Shown: positions 1 through 9,736, counted from the first letter of the stretch. The stretch: 64,000 nt of DNA from Oceanibaculum nanhaiense (GCF_002148795.1 NZ_MPOB01000003.1:310001-374000); one strand, 5' to 3'. The notes: generated by a model from the sequence alone, not told the origin. A program made the numbers and translations.

Positions 1-1254
1 CACGGCATGGCCCTGCGCCAGCACCTCCGCCGCCAGCCGCTCGATCTCCGCGAAGACGCGGCGCGAGACCTCCGGCTTGTAGGCCTCCTGCGGCAGGGTC
101 TCGGTTTCCGCCACGCCGAACAGCCGCTTGCGGATCACGTCACTGCGCAGCACGACAGCGCCGGGGGCCCCGCCAAGGGCAGGCGCCAGACCGCGCGCCA
201 GCGTCGATTTGCCGGTGCCGGACAACCCGCCGACCGCCACCAGCCGCGCCGGAGCGGGATCGAGATAGGACAGCGCCAGATCGAGGTAGGCCCGCGCCTC
301 GGCCGCCGCCCTCTCCCGCTTCTCGCCCTCCAGACTATCAACCAGCCGCGCCGTCACATGGGCACGGATTACCGCCCGGCAGGCCAGCATCAGCGGCAGC
401 GCCGCCAGCCCGTCATAGCCGGTCTGCGCCAGATAGCGGTTCAGCACCCGGTTGGCAGGGCCGTGCAGACCGCGATAGCCAAGGTCCATCAGCAGGAAGC
501 TGAGGTCATACAGCGTGTCGATAAGGGCGAAATCGTCGTTGAACTCGATACAGTCGAACAGGGTCGGCCGGTCATCGATCAGGCAGATGTTGCGCAGATG
601 CAGATCGCCATGGCAGCGCCGCACATGGCCTGCCGAACGCCGTGCATCCAGCACGCCGGCCACCTGCTTCAGCGCGGCGCGGCAGTCCTCATTGACCCGT
701 TCGACCCGGCCCGCCTCGAACACCGTGCCGATGGCGCGCTCCAGCTCCACCGCATTGCCCTCGACATACCCCCGGAACGCCGGTGCACCGCCGCGATCCG
801 GCGCCGGTTCCGCCGCTTCGTGCAGATCGGCCACGGCATCGGCCAGCCCGTCCATCAGCGGTTCGGTCAGCGCGCCGCGTTCCGCCATCGCGTCGAACAG
901 CGCCGACTGGTCGAAGCGCCGCATGACGACCAGCCAATCCAGCGCCTCCCCCTCTTCCTGCCCCAGAATCAGCGTCTCATCGGGCAGACGCCGCACCGCC
1001 CGCACTTCCAGATAGAGTTCCGGTGCGGTGCGGCGATTCAGGCGCAGTTCCTCCTCGCAGAAAGACCGGCGCTTTTCGACGGTGGAGAAATCCATATAGG
1101 GAAAATGCACCGCCTTCTTCAGCTTGTAGGCCCGCTCGCCGGCCAGGAAGACATGGGCGGTGTGGGTCTCCAGCCGCTCCACTGGTCCGGCGACGCCATA
1201 GGCCTCCGGTCGTGACAGGAAATCGACGACGGCCTGCTGGGACTCGCCAGTCAT
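1..1254 (-). CDS. Aminoglycoside phosphotransferase-like / P-loop ATPase fusion (3' end beyond window)
   Basis: The frame is open from an ATG at 1254 to the left edge, so the C-terminus lies outside the window. Two modules are visible. The N-terminal half has a phosphotransferase catalytic loop HGDLHLRN near residue 214, followed by LFDCIEFND, as in aminoglycoside phosphotransferase/choline kinase folds. Near residue 340 a Walker A loop, GGLSGTGKST, opens a gluconate-kinase-like P-loop domain. This two-domain arrangement is a known conserved family of unproven substrate, so drug resistance should not be assumed. The start overlaps the stop of the upstream cation transporter by four bases (ATGA), suggesting translational coupling. 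The family is clear; the physiological substrate is not. Confidence 0.85.
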   Translation of the reverse strand, partial: MTGESQQAVVDFLSRPEAYGVAGPVERLETHTAHVFLAGERAYKLKKAVHFPYMDFSTVEKRRSFCEEELRLNRRTAPELYLEVRAVRRLPDETLILGQEEGEALDWLVVMRRFDQSALFDAMAERGALTEPLMDGLADAVADLHEAAEPAPDRGGAPAFRGYVEGNAVELERAIGTVFEAGRVERVNEDCRAALKQVAGVLDARRSAGHVRRCHGDLHLRNICLIDDRPTLFDCIEFNDDFALIDTLYDLSFLLMDLGYRGLHGPANRVLNRYLAQTGYDGLAALPLMLACRAVIRAHVTARLVDSLEGEKRERAAAEARAYLDLALSYLDPAPARLVAVGGLSGTGKSTLARGLAPALGGAPGAVVLRSDVIRKRLFGVAETETLPQEAYKPEVSRRVFAEIERLAAEVLAQGHAV

Positions 1255-2183
1255 GCCGCCCCCGCCGGCGGGTTGGGTTCGCGCGGTGCATCCGGAATGC
1301 CGTGCGGATCCTGATGCACAATGACGTCGGCACCCGGAAAGGCCGCCTCGATCTCCGCCTCCACCGCATCGGCGATCTCGTGCGCCTCGGCCAGGCGGGT
1401 ATCGCCATCCAGTTCCAGATGCATCTGGATGAACCGGATTGGCCCGGCGGCGCGGGTGCGCAGATCGTGGACGCCCAGCACGCCGGAGTGGGCACGCGCC
1501 AGCGCCAGGATCGTCTGCCGTTCCTCGTCGGGCAGTTCTCGGTCCATCAGCATGTCCAGCGCCTCGCCGCCGATCCCCTTGGCGTTCCACAGCAGATAGG
1601 CGGCGATGCCCAGCGCGAAGACCGGATCGGCCAGCGGAAAATCGAACCAGCCGGTCAGCACCAGCGAGGCGATGATCGACAGGTTGATCAGCAGGTCGCC
1701 CTTGTAGTGCAGGCTGTCGGCGGAGACGACCAGCGAGCCGGTGCGGCGGATCACATGAGCCTGGAAGGCAACCAGCGCCAGCGTCACCAGGATCGAGAAC
1801 ACCATGACGGCGATGCCGATTTCCTGCTGCCCGACCGGCTGCGGCGACCACAGCCGGCGCACCGCCTCGACGCTGAGAAACAGCGCTGACCCGACGATGA
1901 AGGCCGCCTGCCCCAGCGCCGCGATGGGTTCTGCCTTGCCATGGCCGAAACGGTGCTCCTTGTCCGCCGGGGTCAGCGCCTGACGGATCGCCACCAGGGC
2001 GACGATTGAGGCGAAGGCGTCGAGCACCGAATCGATCAGGCTGGACAGCAGCGCCACCGAGCCGGTAAGCAGCCACGCCCCCAGCTTTGCCGCGATCAGC
2101 ACCAGTGCCACCGACACCGCGACATAGCTCGCCAGCCGCATCAGGCGGCCATTGGCGTTATTCGATGCGGGGGCGTCGGTCAT
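1251..2183 (-). CDS. Cation diffusion facilitator (CDF) transporter
   Basis: A 310-residue inner-membrane protein with about six hydrophobic segments in the first 220 residues and a soluble C-terminal domain. Metal-site residues of the Zn/Fe exporter type are visible: SLIDSVLDAF in the second helix (D51, D55), HRFGHGK after it (H77, H81) and SLHYKGD in the fifth helix region. Family knowledge says such dimers export divalent cations (Zn, Fe, Mn, Co) using proton antiport; the metal cannot be told here. It is the first gene of a two-gene unit with the downstream phosphotransferase/ATPase fusion (four-base overlap). It starts 18 bases after the pdxH stop and may be co-transcribed with it. Confidence 0.93.
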   Translation of the reverse strand: MTDAPASNNANGRLMRLASYVAVSVALVLIAAKLGAWLLTGSVALLSSLIDSVLDAFASIVALVAIRQALTPADKEHRFGHGKAEPIAALGQAAFIVGSALFLSVEAVRRLWSPQPVGQQEIGIAVMVFSILVTLALVAFQAHVIRRTGSLVVSADSLHYKGDLLINLSIIASLVLTGWFDFPLADPVFALGIAAYLLWNAKGIGGEALDMLMDRELPDEERQTILALARAHSGVLGVHDLRTRAAGPIRFIQMHLELDGDTRLAEAHEIADAVEAEIEAAFPGADVIVHQDPHGIPDAPREPNPPAGAA

Positions 2184-2201
2184 ACGATGCGGACCTTGTC
2201 C

Positions 2202-2792
2202 TTAAGGATACAGCTTCTCGGTCGCCCAGCCATTGCCCGCCGGCTTGAAGATCAGCCGGTCATGCAGCCGGAACGGCCGGTCCTCCCAGAACTCGAAATA
2301 ATCCGGACGGATGCGGAAGCCTGACCAGTAGGGCGGGCGCGGAATGGTGCCGACCGGGTATTTGGCGGCATATTTCGCCACCGCCTTCTCCAGCGCGAAG
2401 CGGCTTTCAAGCGGCCGCGACTGCTGCGAGGCCCAGGCGCCGATCTGGCTCTGCCGGGGCCGGCTGTGGAAGTAATCGTCGGCCTCGGCGTCGCTCACCT
2501 TCTCCACCGGCCCCTCGATGCGCACCTGCCGGCGCAGCGATTTCCAGTGAAACAGCAGCGCCGTCTGCGGGTTGCCGAGGATTTCCGTGCCCTTGCGGCT
2601 TTCGTAATTGGTGTAGAAGACGAAACCGCCCGCATCGAAATCCTTCAGCAGAACCATGCGGATCGACGGCCGCCCGCTGGCATCGACGCTGGCCACGGCC
2701 ATCGCGTTGGGGTCGTTGATTTCCTTCTCCTTCGCCTCCCCGAACCATTTGGCGAAGAGATCGAAGGGATCGTCGTGCTGCGTGTCGCTCAT
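2202..2792 (-). CDS. pdxH: Pyridoxamine 5'-phosphate oxidase
   Basis: FMN-dependent oxidase that makes pyridoxal 5'-phosphate from the pyridoxine or pyridoxamine phosphates, the last step of vitamin B6 synthesis and salvage, in the cytosol. The ATG at 2792 gives 196 residues, close to the usual length, beginning [13 protein letters not shown]. The frame stays open upstream to 3017, but that extension is low-complexity and lacks family similarity. Family hallmarks include [53 protein letters not shown] and the terminal EKLYP. It is divergent from the lipoprotein gene to its right, with about 270 bases between the two starts. Confidence 0.95.
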   Translation of the reverse strand: MSDTQHDDPFDLFAKWFGEAKEKEINDPNAMAVASVDASGRPSIRMVLLKDFDAGGFVFYTNYESRKGTEILGNPQTALLFHWKSLRRQVRIEGPVEKVSDAEADDYFHSRPRQSQIGAWASQQSRPLESRFALEKAVAKYAAKYPVGTIPRPPYWSGFRIRPDYFEFWEDRPFRLHDRLIFKPAGNGWATEKLYP

Positions 2793-3064
2793 TAAAGTCG
2801 GGCCTCGGCGTCGTGCGGGTTGGCGGTTAAGGTAGTCAGAGCCTGCCGCCGGGTCCAGCGGTGACTGGCAAAAACAGCCATGCAGGCAGAACAGCGCGGC
2901 CTGCCGCGACGGCCCCGCCCGGCGCGGAGCCGATCTGCAAAAAATCCTGTTGGATTGGGGCTTTGTCTCACTATCTTGTGGGTCTGTGTGCTGCCCTACG
3001 CTAATATCGTGTGACATCCGGTGGGCAGCAAACGCCGGAAACCTGCATTAAGGTCACCATCGGG

Positions 3065-3535
3065 ATGATGAAGAAAACCGCTATCGCCCTTTCCGCCCTG
3101 CTGCTGCTCGCGGCCTGCGAGAACGGCAATCACGAGAACAAGCAGACCGCCGGCACCATCCTGGGCGGTATCGCCGGTGCTGTCGCCGGGTCGCAGATCG
3201 GCGGCGGCAAGGGCAGGCTGGCAGCCGTGGCCGCCGGCGCGCTGCTGGGCGGCTTCCTCGGCAACCAGATCGGCAGCGATCTCGACGAGGTGGACCGTCA
3301 GCGCGCGACTTCGGCGATGAACCGCGCGCAGGCCGCCCCGGTCGGCCAGACCATCACCTGGAACAACCCGAACAGCGGCAATTCCGGCAGCGTGACGCCG
3401 GTCCGCGAGGGCACCACCGCCAGCGGTGAGTATTGCCGCGAATTCCAGCAGACCGTCATCATTGGCGGCAAGAGCGAGAATGCCTACGGCACCGCCTGCC
3501 GCCAGCCGGACGGCAGCTGGAAGATCGTCGAATAA
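3065..3535 (+). CDS. Glycine-zipper outer-membrane lipoprotein (17 kDa surface antigen-like)
   Basis: The chosen ATG at 3065 gives 156 residues. It begins MMKKTAIALSALLLLAAC, a lipoprotein signal peptide with the lipobox cysteine at residue 18. The mature part contains a glycine-zipper stretch (GGIAGAVAGSQIGGGKG, then GALLGGFLGNQIG) of the kind that packs as two membrane-embedded helices. A C-terminal module follows with one conserved-looking Cys (GEYCREFQQTV) and GTACRQPDGSWKIV. This matches the rickettsial 17 kDa antigen / RT0821-type surface lipoprotein family; function is unknown beyond envelope structure. An upstream in-frame start at 3011 would bury the signal peptide and was rejected. 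Confidence 0.88.
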   Translation: MMKKTAIALSALLLLAACENGNHENKQTAGTILGGIAGAVAGSQIGGGKGRLAAVAAGALLGGFLGNQIGSDLDEVDRQRATSAMNRAQAAPVGQTITWNNPNSGNSGSVTPVREGTTASGEYCREFQQTVIIGGKSENAYGTACRQPDGSWKIVE

Positions 3536-3556
3536 CCGGCGAGGACAGGAACAAAG

Positions 3557-4591
3557 ATGCGCGATCCCTATGACGTGTTGGGCGTGGCGCCGAACGCGTC
3601 TCAGGCTGACATCAAGGCGGCGTTCCGCAAGCTTGCGAAGAAATACCACCCGGACGTGAATGCCGGCGACCCGGATGTGGAGCGCAAGTTCAAGGAGGCG
3701 AACACCGCCTATAACCTGCTCTCCGATCCCGACAAGCGCGCCAAGTTCGACCGCGGCGATCTGGATGCGGAGGGCAATGAGCGGCGCTTCTCCGGCGGCG
3801 GCTATCGCGGCACGCGCGCCGGCACCCGCACGAGTTCCGGCCGCCCGCGCGGCCCCTTCGGCTTTGGCGGATCGAGCGGTACCGCCGAGGATTTCTTCTC
3901 GGAATTCTTCCGTGCCGCCGGCATGAAGCCGGAGGATGTGAAGGCCCAGGCCCGTGCTGGGCAAGCAGGGGCTGGCCAAACGGGTGCTGGCCAGACACGG
4001 GCGGATGCCGGTCAGGGAGCCGGCGCAAAGACCAGGACGCGCGACACCGAGCGCGGCGCGGAGGTGCGCTACAAGCTGGATATCGAATTCCTGGAAGCCG
4101 CCGCCGGTGCCAAGAAGCGCGCCACCTTCCCCGACGGCAAGTCGCTGGACATCACCATCCCGGCAGGCACCGAAAGCGGCCAGACGCTGCGCCTGAAGGG
4201 TCAGGGCCGCCCCGGCACCCAGGGCAGCCCGCCGGGCGATGCCTATGTCGAGGTCACGGTGAAGCCGCACCATTATTTCGAGCGCCGGGACATCAACATC
4301 TATCTCGATCTGCCGGTGGCGTTACAGGAGGCAGCCCTCGGTGCCTCGGTTTCCGTGCCGACCATCGACGGCAAGGTGCAACTGCGCATTCCCGCCGGAT
4401 CCAACGGCGACACCACCTTGCGCCTGAAGGGCAAGGGCGTGCTGGACCGCAAGAGCGGCATCCGCGGCGACCAGTATGTGCGGTTGCGCATCATGCTGCC
4501 CGACCCGGCCGACCGCGAGCTCACCGATTTCCTGGAACGCTGGAAGCCGAAGAACAGTTTCAACCCGCGCAAGGCGCTGGGGATGGAATAG
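3557..4591 (+). CDS. DnaJ/CbpA-type co-chaperone
   Basis: A 344-residue J-domain protein that would stimulate DnaK ATPase and deliver unfolded clients. The J domain occupies residues 1-68, with the invariant HPD at 31-33 inside KKYHPDVN. A Gly/Phe/Arg-rich linker follows (about 75-115), then an unusual Ala/Gly/Gln linker with [11 protein letters not shown] repeats (about 132-155), then the paired beta-sandwich DnaJ C-terminal domains. There is no CxxCxGxG zinc finger, so this is a class II, CbpA-like protein rather than the main DnaJ. It lies 21 bases after the lipoprotein gene with an AGGACAGGAAC ribosome-binding region. Confidence 0.92.
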   Translation: MRDPYDVLGVAPNASQADIKAAFRKLAKKYHPDVNAGDPDVERKFKEANTAYNLLSDPDKRAKFDRGDLDAEGNERRFSGGGYRGTRAGTRTSSGRPRGPFGFGGSSGTAEDFFSEFFRAAGMKPEDVKAQARAGQAGAGQTGAGQTRADAGQGAGAKTRTRDTERGAEVRYKLDIEFLEAAAGAKKRATFPDGKSLDITIPAGTESGQTLRLKGQGRPGTQGSPPGDAYVEVTVKPHHYFERRDINIYLDLPVALQEAALGASVSVPTIDGKVQLRIPAGSNGDTTLRLKGKGVLDRKSGIRGDQYVRLRIMLPDPADRELTDFLERWKPKNSFNPRKALGME

Positions 4592-4658
4592 ACATCTGCC
4601 GGTGCTAGATACGCCGGGCGGTGAGGGAGCGCTGTGATGGCCGTGACCATAGCTATAT

Positions 4659-4692
4659 CCGTCACCCCCGCACTTGTTTGCGGGGGTGACGG
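4659..4692. repeat. Palindromic intergenic repeat (CCGTCACCCCCG hairpin)
   Basis: Perfect 12-base arms CCGTCACCCCCG and CGGGGGTGACGG flank a 10-base loop containing CTTGTTT. The unit sits in the 223-base gap between the dnaJ-like gene and fabI, where I see no gene. Related units occur at 25361-25473 and 35387-35419. It could act as a transcript-end hairpin, but no T tract follows on either strand. Confidence 0.85.
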
Positions 4693-4814
4693 AACAAGCA
4701 AACCGAACGCCAGCGTTACAAACTGAAACAATGCCGCAGCTTTACCCTGCTTCGCGCTTTCGTGTAGGATGCCCGACCTTTCTTTCGACCCGTTTCTGTA
4801 CCAGTGGGGACTAG

Positions 4815-5627
4815 ATGACCAACGCCTCGGCGCTTATGGCCGGCAAACGCGGCCTCATCATGGGTGTCGCGAACGATCGCTCTATCGCCTGGGGCATTGC
4901 CCGCGCCATCGCGGCGCAGGGGGCCACGCTCGCCTTCACCTATCAGGGCGATGCGCTGAAGAAGCGGGTCGAGCCGCTGGCCGCCTCCATCGGCTCCAGC
5001 CTGCTGCTGCCCTGCGACGTGACCGACGAGGCCAGCATCGACGCCACCTTTGCCGCGCTGAAGAAGGAGTGGGGCAAGCTGGACTTCATCGTCCATGCCG
5101 TCGCCTATTCCGACAAGGACGAGCTGAAGGGCAAATATGTCGATACCAGCCGGGACAACTTCCTGAATACGCTGGATATCTCCTGCTATTCCTTCACCGC
5201 CGTGGCGCAGCGCGCCGTGCCGATGATGAATGATGGCGGCAGCCTGCTGACGCTGACCTATTACGGCGCCGAGCGCGTCATGCCGCATTACAATGTGATG
5301 GGCGTAGCCAAGGCGGCACTGGAAGCCAGCATCCGCTACCTCGCCGTCGATCTGGGCGACCGCGGCATCCGGGTGAACGGCATCTCCGCCGGCCCGATCA
5401 AGACGCTGGCCGCCTCGGGCATCGGCGATTTCCGCTATATCCTGAAGTGGAACCAGTATAATTCGCCGCTGAAGCGCAATGTGACGCTGGAGGATGTCGG
5501 CGGGTCGGCCCTCTATCTGCTCAGCGATCTCTCGACCGGTGTCACCGGCGAAATCCATCATGTCGATTGCGGCTATCATGTCGTCGGCATGAAGGCCGTT
5601 GACGCGCCCGACATCTCCGTCGTCTGA
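4815..5627 (+). CDS. fabI: Enoyl-[acyl-carrier-protein] reductase (NADH)
   Basis: Cytosolic type II fatty-acid synthase enzyme that reduces trans-2-enoyl-ACP to acyl-ACP. The 270-residue protein is full length. It has the FabI-specific nucleotide site GVANDRSIAWGIA rather than the classical SDR glycine motif. The catalytic set is Y149 in TYYGAE, Y159 in PHYNVMGVAK, and K166. The ATG at 4815 gives the normal N-terminus just before GKRGLIMGVAN. The stop is three bases before the aroC start, so fabI, aroC and sppA look like one transcription unit. Confidence 0.97.
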   Translation: MTNASALMAGKRGLIMGVANDRSIAWGIARAIAAQGATLAFTYQGDALKKRVEPLAASIGSSLLLPCDVTDEASIDATFAALKKEWGKLDFIVHAVAYSDKDELKGKYVDTSRDNFLNTLDISCYSFTAVAQRAVPMMNDGGSLLTLTYYGAERVMPHYNVMGVAKAALEASIRYLAVDLGDRGIRVNGISAGPIKTLAASGIGDFRYILKWNQYNSPLKRNVTLEDVGGSALYLLSDLSTGVTGEIHHVDCGYHVVGMKAVDAPDISVV

Positions 5628-5630
5628 GCC

Positions 5631-6719
5631 ATGGCCGGCAACAGCTTCGGCACGGCCTTCCGCTTTACCACCTGGGGCGAAAGCCACGGACCGTCCATCG
5701 GCTGCGTCGTCGATGGCGTGCCGCCGCTGGTACCGTTGAGCGAGCCCGACATCCAGCACTGGATGGACCGGCGCCGGCCCGGCCAGTCGCGCTTCACCAC
5801 CCAGCGCCGCGAGCCGGACGAGGTCAAAATCGTCTCCGGCGTGTTCGAAGGCGTGACCACCGGCACGCCGATCGGCCTGATCGTCGAGAATGTCGATCAG
5901 CGCTCCAAGGATTATTCGGAAATCTCCGAACAGTACCGCCCCGGCCATGCCGACTTCACCTATCAGGCGAAGTACGGCATCCGCGATTATCGCGGCGGCG
6001 GCCGGTCCTCCGCGCGCGAGACCGCGATGCGCGTGGCCGCCGGCGGCATCGCCCGCAAGATGCTGCATCATATTCTGGGCGGCGATATCGCGATCCGCGG
6101 CGCGCTGGTGCAGGTCGGCCCGCATGGCATCGACCGCGCGGCCTGGGATTGGGCGGAGACCGAAAACAACCCGTTCTGGTGCCCGGACGTCAAGGCGGCG
6201 GCGCAGTGGGAAGAGTATCTGGACGGCGTGCGCAAGGCGGGATCCTCCTGCGGCGCGGTCATCGAGGTGGTGGCCAGCGGCTTCCCCGCAGGATTGGGCG
6301 AACCGATCTATGACAAGCTGGATAGCGACCTCGCCCGCGCCATGATGACGATCAACGCGGTGAAGGGTGTGGAAATCGGCGCCGGCTTCGAGGCGGCCTC
6401 TCTGACCGGCGAGCAGAATGCCGACGAGATGCGCATGGCCGGCAACCAGGTCGAGTTCCTGTCGAACAAGGCGGGCGGGATTCTGGGCGGCATCTCCACC
6501 GGCCAGGATATCGTGGTGCGCTTCGCGGTGAAGCCGACCAGCTCCATCCTCACGCCGCGCCGCTCAGTGGATCGCAACAACCGTGACGTCGAGGTCCGCA
6601 CCAAGGGCCGGCACGATCCCTGCGTCGGGATCCGCGCCGTACCGGTGGGCGAGGCGATGATGGCGCTGGTGCTGGCCGACCATGTGCTGCGCCAGCGCGC
6701 CCTGACCGGGAAGGTATAG
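5631..6719 (+). CDS. aroC: Chorismate synthase
   Basis: Seventh enzyme of the shikimate pathway: an FMN-dependent 1,4-elimination of phosphate from EPSP to give chorismate, precursor of aromatic amino acids, folate and quinones. The 362 residues match the family from the N-terminal [20 protein letters not shown]. Further signatures are [18 protein letters not shown], the flavin-site segment [18 protein letters not shown], and the C-terminal [18 protein letters not shown]. It is tightly linked to fabI (three bases) and sppA (four bases), so it is probably translated from the same message. Nothing looks truncated. Confidence 0.98.
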   Translation: MAGNSFGTAFRFTTWGESHGPSIGCVVDGVPPLVPLSEPDIQHWMDRRRPGQSRFTTQRREPDEVKIVSGVFEGVTTGTPIGLIVENVDQRSKDYSEISEQYRPGHADFTYQAKYGIRDYRGGGRSSARETAMRVAAGGIARKMLHHILGGDIAIRGALVQVGPHGIDRAAWDWAETENNPFWCPDVKAAAQWEEYLDGVRKAGSSCGAVIEVVASGFPAGLGEPIYDKLDSDLARAMMTINAVKGVEIGAGFEAASLTGEQNADEMRMAGNQVEFLSNKAGGILGGISTGQDIVVRFAVKPTSSILTPRRSVDRNNRDVEVRTKGRHDPCVGIRAVPVGEAMMALVLADHVLRQRALTGKV

Positions 6720-6723
6720 CGCC

Positions 6724-8508
6724 ATGCTGGGCTGGCTGCGCCGCGTGATCGTCGGCCTGTTGGCCCTTGTCGGCCTGGTGGTGGTGGTGGTGGCCGGCGG
6801 CCTCTATCTGCTGTCGGCGCAGCTTTTCGAACAGTATGAATCGCGCTGGCAGGCGCCGGAGATGCCGCCGCGCGTGCTGTTGCACCTGAAACTCGGCGGG
6901 CCGCTGCCGGAGCAGGAAACCGGTACGGTGCAGGCGCTCGTCCGGCGGCAGCATCAATCCAGCCTGCGGCAGGTCCTGGAGGCGCTGGACCGCGCCGCCA
7001 TCGATCCGCGCGTCGGCGGCATCCTTGCCGATCTCAGCCACGCCCAGCTTGGCCATGCGCAGGCGCAGGAGCTGCATCAGGCGATCCTGCGCTTCCGCAG
7101 TGCCGGCAAGCCGACCATCGCTTTCGCCGATACCTTCGGCGAGGGCCAGTCCGGCAACACCGCCTATTACATCGCCAGCGCCTTCGACCATATCTGGCTG
7201 CAACCATCCGGCGATATCGGCCTGACCGGCATATCGATGGAGTTCATGTTCCTGCGCGAGGCGCTGGACGAGCTGGGTATCGAGCCGCAGATGATGCGGC
7301 GGCAGGAATATAAGGGCGTGGTCGAGACGCTGACCGAACGCAGCCTGACCCTGCCGGTACGCGAAAATTACCGGCAGATCGCGGAATCGCTGTATGGCCG
7401 GATGATCGGCGACATCGCCATGCGCCGCGATATCGCCCCCGAGCGGCTGCGCGCGCTGGTCGACACCGCCCCGCTGAACGCGACGGCAGGGCTGGAGAAC
7501 CGCCTTGTGGACCGGCTGGGCTACCGCGACGAGGCACGCGCGGCGGCGCTGGCGCTTGCCGGCGGCGAGGCAAGGCCGATCACTTTGGGCGACTACGCCC
7601 GCACCCCGCCCGCGAATCCCGAAGCGCCATCGGCACAGATCGCGCTGATCACTGTCAGCGGCCCGATCGTGCGCGCAGCACCGGACGGGCTGTTCCGCGA
7701 GGATATGGCCGCCGCCGGACAACTGGCCGATGCGCTGGACGCGGCGGTGAACGCCCCGTCGGTGCGGGCGATCCTGCTGCGGATCGACAGTCCGGGCGGC
7801 TCCTATGTTGCCTCCGACAGCATCTGGCAGGCGGTCCGCCGCGCGAAGGAATCCGGCAAGCCGGTGGTCGCCTGGATGGGCAATGTCGCGGCGTCCGGCG
7901 GCTATTTCATCGCCATGGCGGCGGACCGGATCGTGGCGCAGCCGATGACGCTGACCGGCTCCATCGGCGTGGCCGGCGGCAAGATCGTGTTCGCCGGCGC
8001 ACTGGACCGGCTGGGCATCGGCCATGACCGGGTCGCGGCCGGGGAAAATGCCGGCCTGTACAGCCCGCTTGAACCCTTCACCACCGCCCAGCGCCAGCAG
8101 ATGGAACGCACGCTGGACCGCATCTATGCCGATTTCACCGGCAAGGCGGCAGCGGCGCGCGGGCTGGACAGCGTGCAGATCGACCGGGCGGCGCGCGGCC
8201 GTGTCTTCACCGGCGCCGATGCCGGGGAGGTTGGCCTGGTCGATGCAGTCGGCGGTTATGCCGAGGCGAAGCAGGCGCTGCGGACGCTGCTGACTCTGCC
8301 GCAGGGCGCACCGCTGAAGCTGCAGCCTTTCCCGGCGCCGGAAGACCCGTTCCAGGCCATGCTCGACCTGCTGCGCGGCGGCGACTTCCTGCAGGCGCTG
8401 TCCGGCCTGTCGCGGCTCTCGGCGCTGCTGACGCATTACGAGACAATGCTGGGCGGGGCGATGGAAGCGCCGCAGCCGCTGCGCACGCCATTACCGGAAC
8501 TGCGGTGA
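6724..8508 (+). CDS. sppA: Signal peptide peptidase SppA, 67K type
   Basis: Inner-membrane serine protease that degrades cleaved signal peptides. The 594 residues contain an N-terminal transmembrane helix (about 9-32) followed by two tandem crotonase-like peptidase domains, the long E. coli form. The catalytic dyad is split between the domains as in the family: K197 in QEYKGVVETL and the nucleophile Ser near residue 390 in GNVAASGGYF. TGSIGVAGGKIVFAGALDRLGI, read here only in part as TGSIGVAGG, follows. It is the last gene of the fabI-aroC-sppA run. Confidence 0.95.
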   Translation: MLGWLRRVIVGLLALVGLVVVVVAGGLYLLSAQLFEQYESRWQAPEMPPRVLLHLKLGGPLPEQETGTVQALVRRQHQSSLRQVLEALDRAAIDPRVGGILADLSHAQLGHAQAQELHQAILRFRSAGKPTIAFADTFGEGQSGNTAYYIASAFDHIWLQPSGDIGLTGISMEFMFLREALDELGIEPQMMRRQEYKGVVETLTERSLTLPVRENYRQIAESLYGRMIGDIAMRRDIAPERLRALVDTAPLNATAGLENRLVDRLGYRDEARAAALALAGGEARPITLGDYARTPPANPEAPSAQIALITVSGPIVRAAPDGLFREDMAAAGQLADALDAAVNAPSVRAILLRIDSPGGSYVASDSIWQAVRRAKESGKPVVAWMGNVAASGGYFIAMAADRIVAQPMTLTGSIGVAGGKIVFAGALDRLGIGHDRVAAGENAGLYSPLEPFTTAQRQQMERTLDRIYADFTGKAAAARGLDSVQIDRAARGRVFTGADAGEVGLVDAVGGYAEAKQALRTLLTLPQGAPLKLQPFPAPEDPFQAMLDLLRGGDFLQALSGLSRLSALLTHYETMLGGAMEAPQPLRTPLPELR

Positions 8509-8562
8509 CCGGCGCGACAATGCGCCTTCCTTTTGCCGCAGAAACCCGGCAAGGATAACAGC

Positions 8563-8985
8563 ATGATGTCCCGCACCCCGCACCTGTTGCTCGTCGCCCT
8601 GATGCTCGCCTCCGTGCTGGCCTTCGCCGCGATTACATTCGCGCCGATGACAGCCAGTGCGGCATCCGGCGGCAAATCGGATAGCGGCAGCACCGTGCGC
8701 TTCGTGAATGTCGGCCCCTATCTCATCAATTTCTATCTCGACGAGAAACCGGTCTCCGGCCGCCTGGCGCTCACCATCGAGGCTAAGGATCTGAATGCCC
8801 GCACCGCGCTGACCCAGAACAGCCAGCTGATCGATGCGATGCTCCTGCCGCTGGCCATCGAGCTCTATTCCCACGGCAGGCCCAGCCAGCAGCGTATCCG
8901 CACCTTCAAGCTGAAGGCGATCGAGGTGCTCAACCAGCAGTTCGGCAATGTCGTCAGCGATATCTATATCCGCAGCCTGATGTAG
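8563..8985 (+). CDS. Small membrane-anchored or secreted protein, possibly FliL-like
   Basis: The ATG at 8563, eight bases after AAGG, gives 140 residues. An earlier in-frame TTG at 8533 has no ribosome-binding site. An N-terminal hydrophobic segment (about 7-28, ending TASAASGG) is followed by a domain whose pattern resembles FliL: a VRFVNVGPYLINF strand, LALTIEAKDLNAR, an ALTQNSQLIDAMLLPLA helix, and a final NVVSDIYIRSLM. FliL proteins bind the flagellar stator, but no flagellar genes are adjacent. The assignment rests on pattern only; a generic periplasmic protein remains possible. Confidence 0.5.
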   Translation: MMSRTPHLLLVALMLASVLAFAAITFAPMTASAASGGKSDSGSTVRFVNVGPYLINFYLDEKPVSGRLALTIEAKDLNARTALTQNSQLIDAMLLPLAIELYSHGRPSQQRIRTFKLKAIEVLNQQFGNVVSDIYIRSLM

Positions 8986-8988
8986 GCA

Positions 8989-9729
8989 TCACGCCGTCTT
9001 GCGGCCGGCGATCAGGAATTCGCGATTGCCCTCCGGCCCCAGGATCGGCGACGGATCGATGCCCAGCACCGTCCAGCCCGGCTGTGCGGCCAGCCAGCCC
9101 GCGATGCGCTGGCATACCTCCTCATGCAGGTCCGGATCGCGCACCACCCCGCCCTTGCCGACACGTTCCTTGCCGACCTCGAATTGCGGTTTGATGAGCG
9201 CCACCAGAAAAGCGCCCGGCCCGGTCAGTTCCAGCGGCCGCGACAGCACCAGCTCCAGCCCGATGAAGCTGGCGTCGCAGACCACGAGATCGATGGCGTC
9301 GGGGATTTGCTCCGCAGTCAGATGCCGGGCGTTGGTCCGCTCCAGCACGACCACCCGGTCATCCTGCCGCAGCTTCCAGGCAAGCTGCCCGTGTCCCACG
9401 TCAACCGCATAGATTTTAGCCGCGCCGCGGCTGAGCAGCACGTCGGTGAAGCCACCGGTGGAGGCGCCGACATCGAGGCAGGTCATACCGTTCGGATCGA
9501 TTCCGAAATGATCTAACCCATGTTGCAGTTTCAACCCGCCACGCGAGACCCAGGGGTGATCCTGCCCCTTCAGTTCCAGCGGTGCGTCTTCCGGCAGCGC
9601 CGTGCCCGCCTTGTCCAGCCGCCTGGTGTCGGAATAGACCAGCCCGGCCATCACCAGCGCCTGGGCGCGGGCGCGGCTCTCCACCAGCCCGCGTTCCACC
9701 AGCAGCACATCGAGGCGCTTCTTCGCCAT
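8989..9729 (-). CDS. tlyA: TlyA-family rRNA 2'-O-methyltransferase / S4-domain protein
   Basis: A 246-residue protein with an N-terminal S4 RNA-binding domain (KRLDVLLVERGLVESRARAQ, about residues 3-60). An FtsJ-like Rossmann methyltransferase domain follows: CLDVGASTGGFTDVLL as the SAM loop, VVCDASFIG, and LVALIKPQFEVGKE with the catalytic lysine region. Family members methylate 16S/23S rRNA; some are annotated hemolysin A on historical grounds. It runs convergent to the gene on its left and sits seven bases after the deiminase-like gene, probably co-transcribed with it. Confidence 0.92.
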   Translation of the reverse strand: MAKKRLDVLLVERGLVESRARAQALVMAGLVYSDTRRLDKAGTALPEDAPLELKGQDHPWVSRGGLKLQHGLDHFGIDPNGMTCLDVGASTGGFTDVLLSRGAAKIYAVDVGHGQLAWKLRQDDRVVVLERTNARHLTAEQIPDAIDLVVCDASFIGLELVLSRPLELTGPGAFLVALIKPQFEVGKERVGKGGVVRDPDLHEEVCQRIAGWLAAQPGWTVLGIDPSPILGPEGNREFLIAGRKTA

Positions 9730-9736
9730 CGGGCGG

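Noticed and set aside
7-1215. Long rightward reading frame opposite the phosphotransferase/ATPase fusion
   Set aside because: Its product is Arg/Gln/His-rich low-complexity sequence typical of antisense frames in GC-rich DNA, while the opposite strand encodes recognisable catalytic motifs.
1-1254. Antibiotic-resistance phosphotransferase
   Set aside because: The phosphotransferase-like half is fused to a P-loop ATPase in a common chromosomal family; nothing in the sequence indicates a drug substrate.
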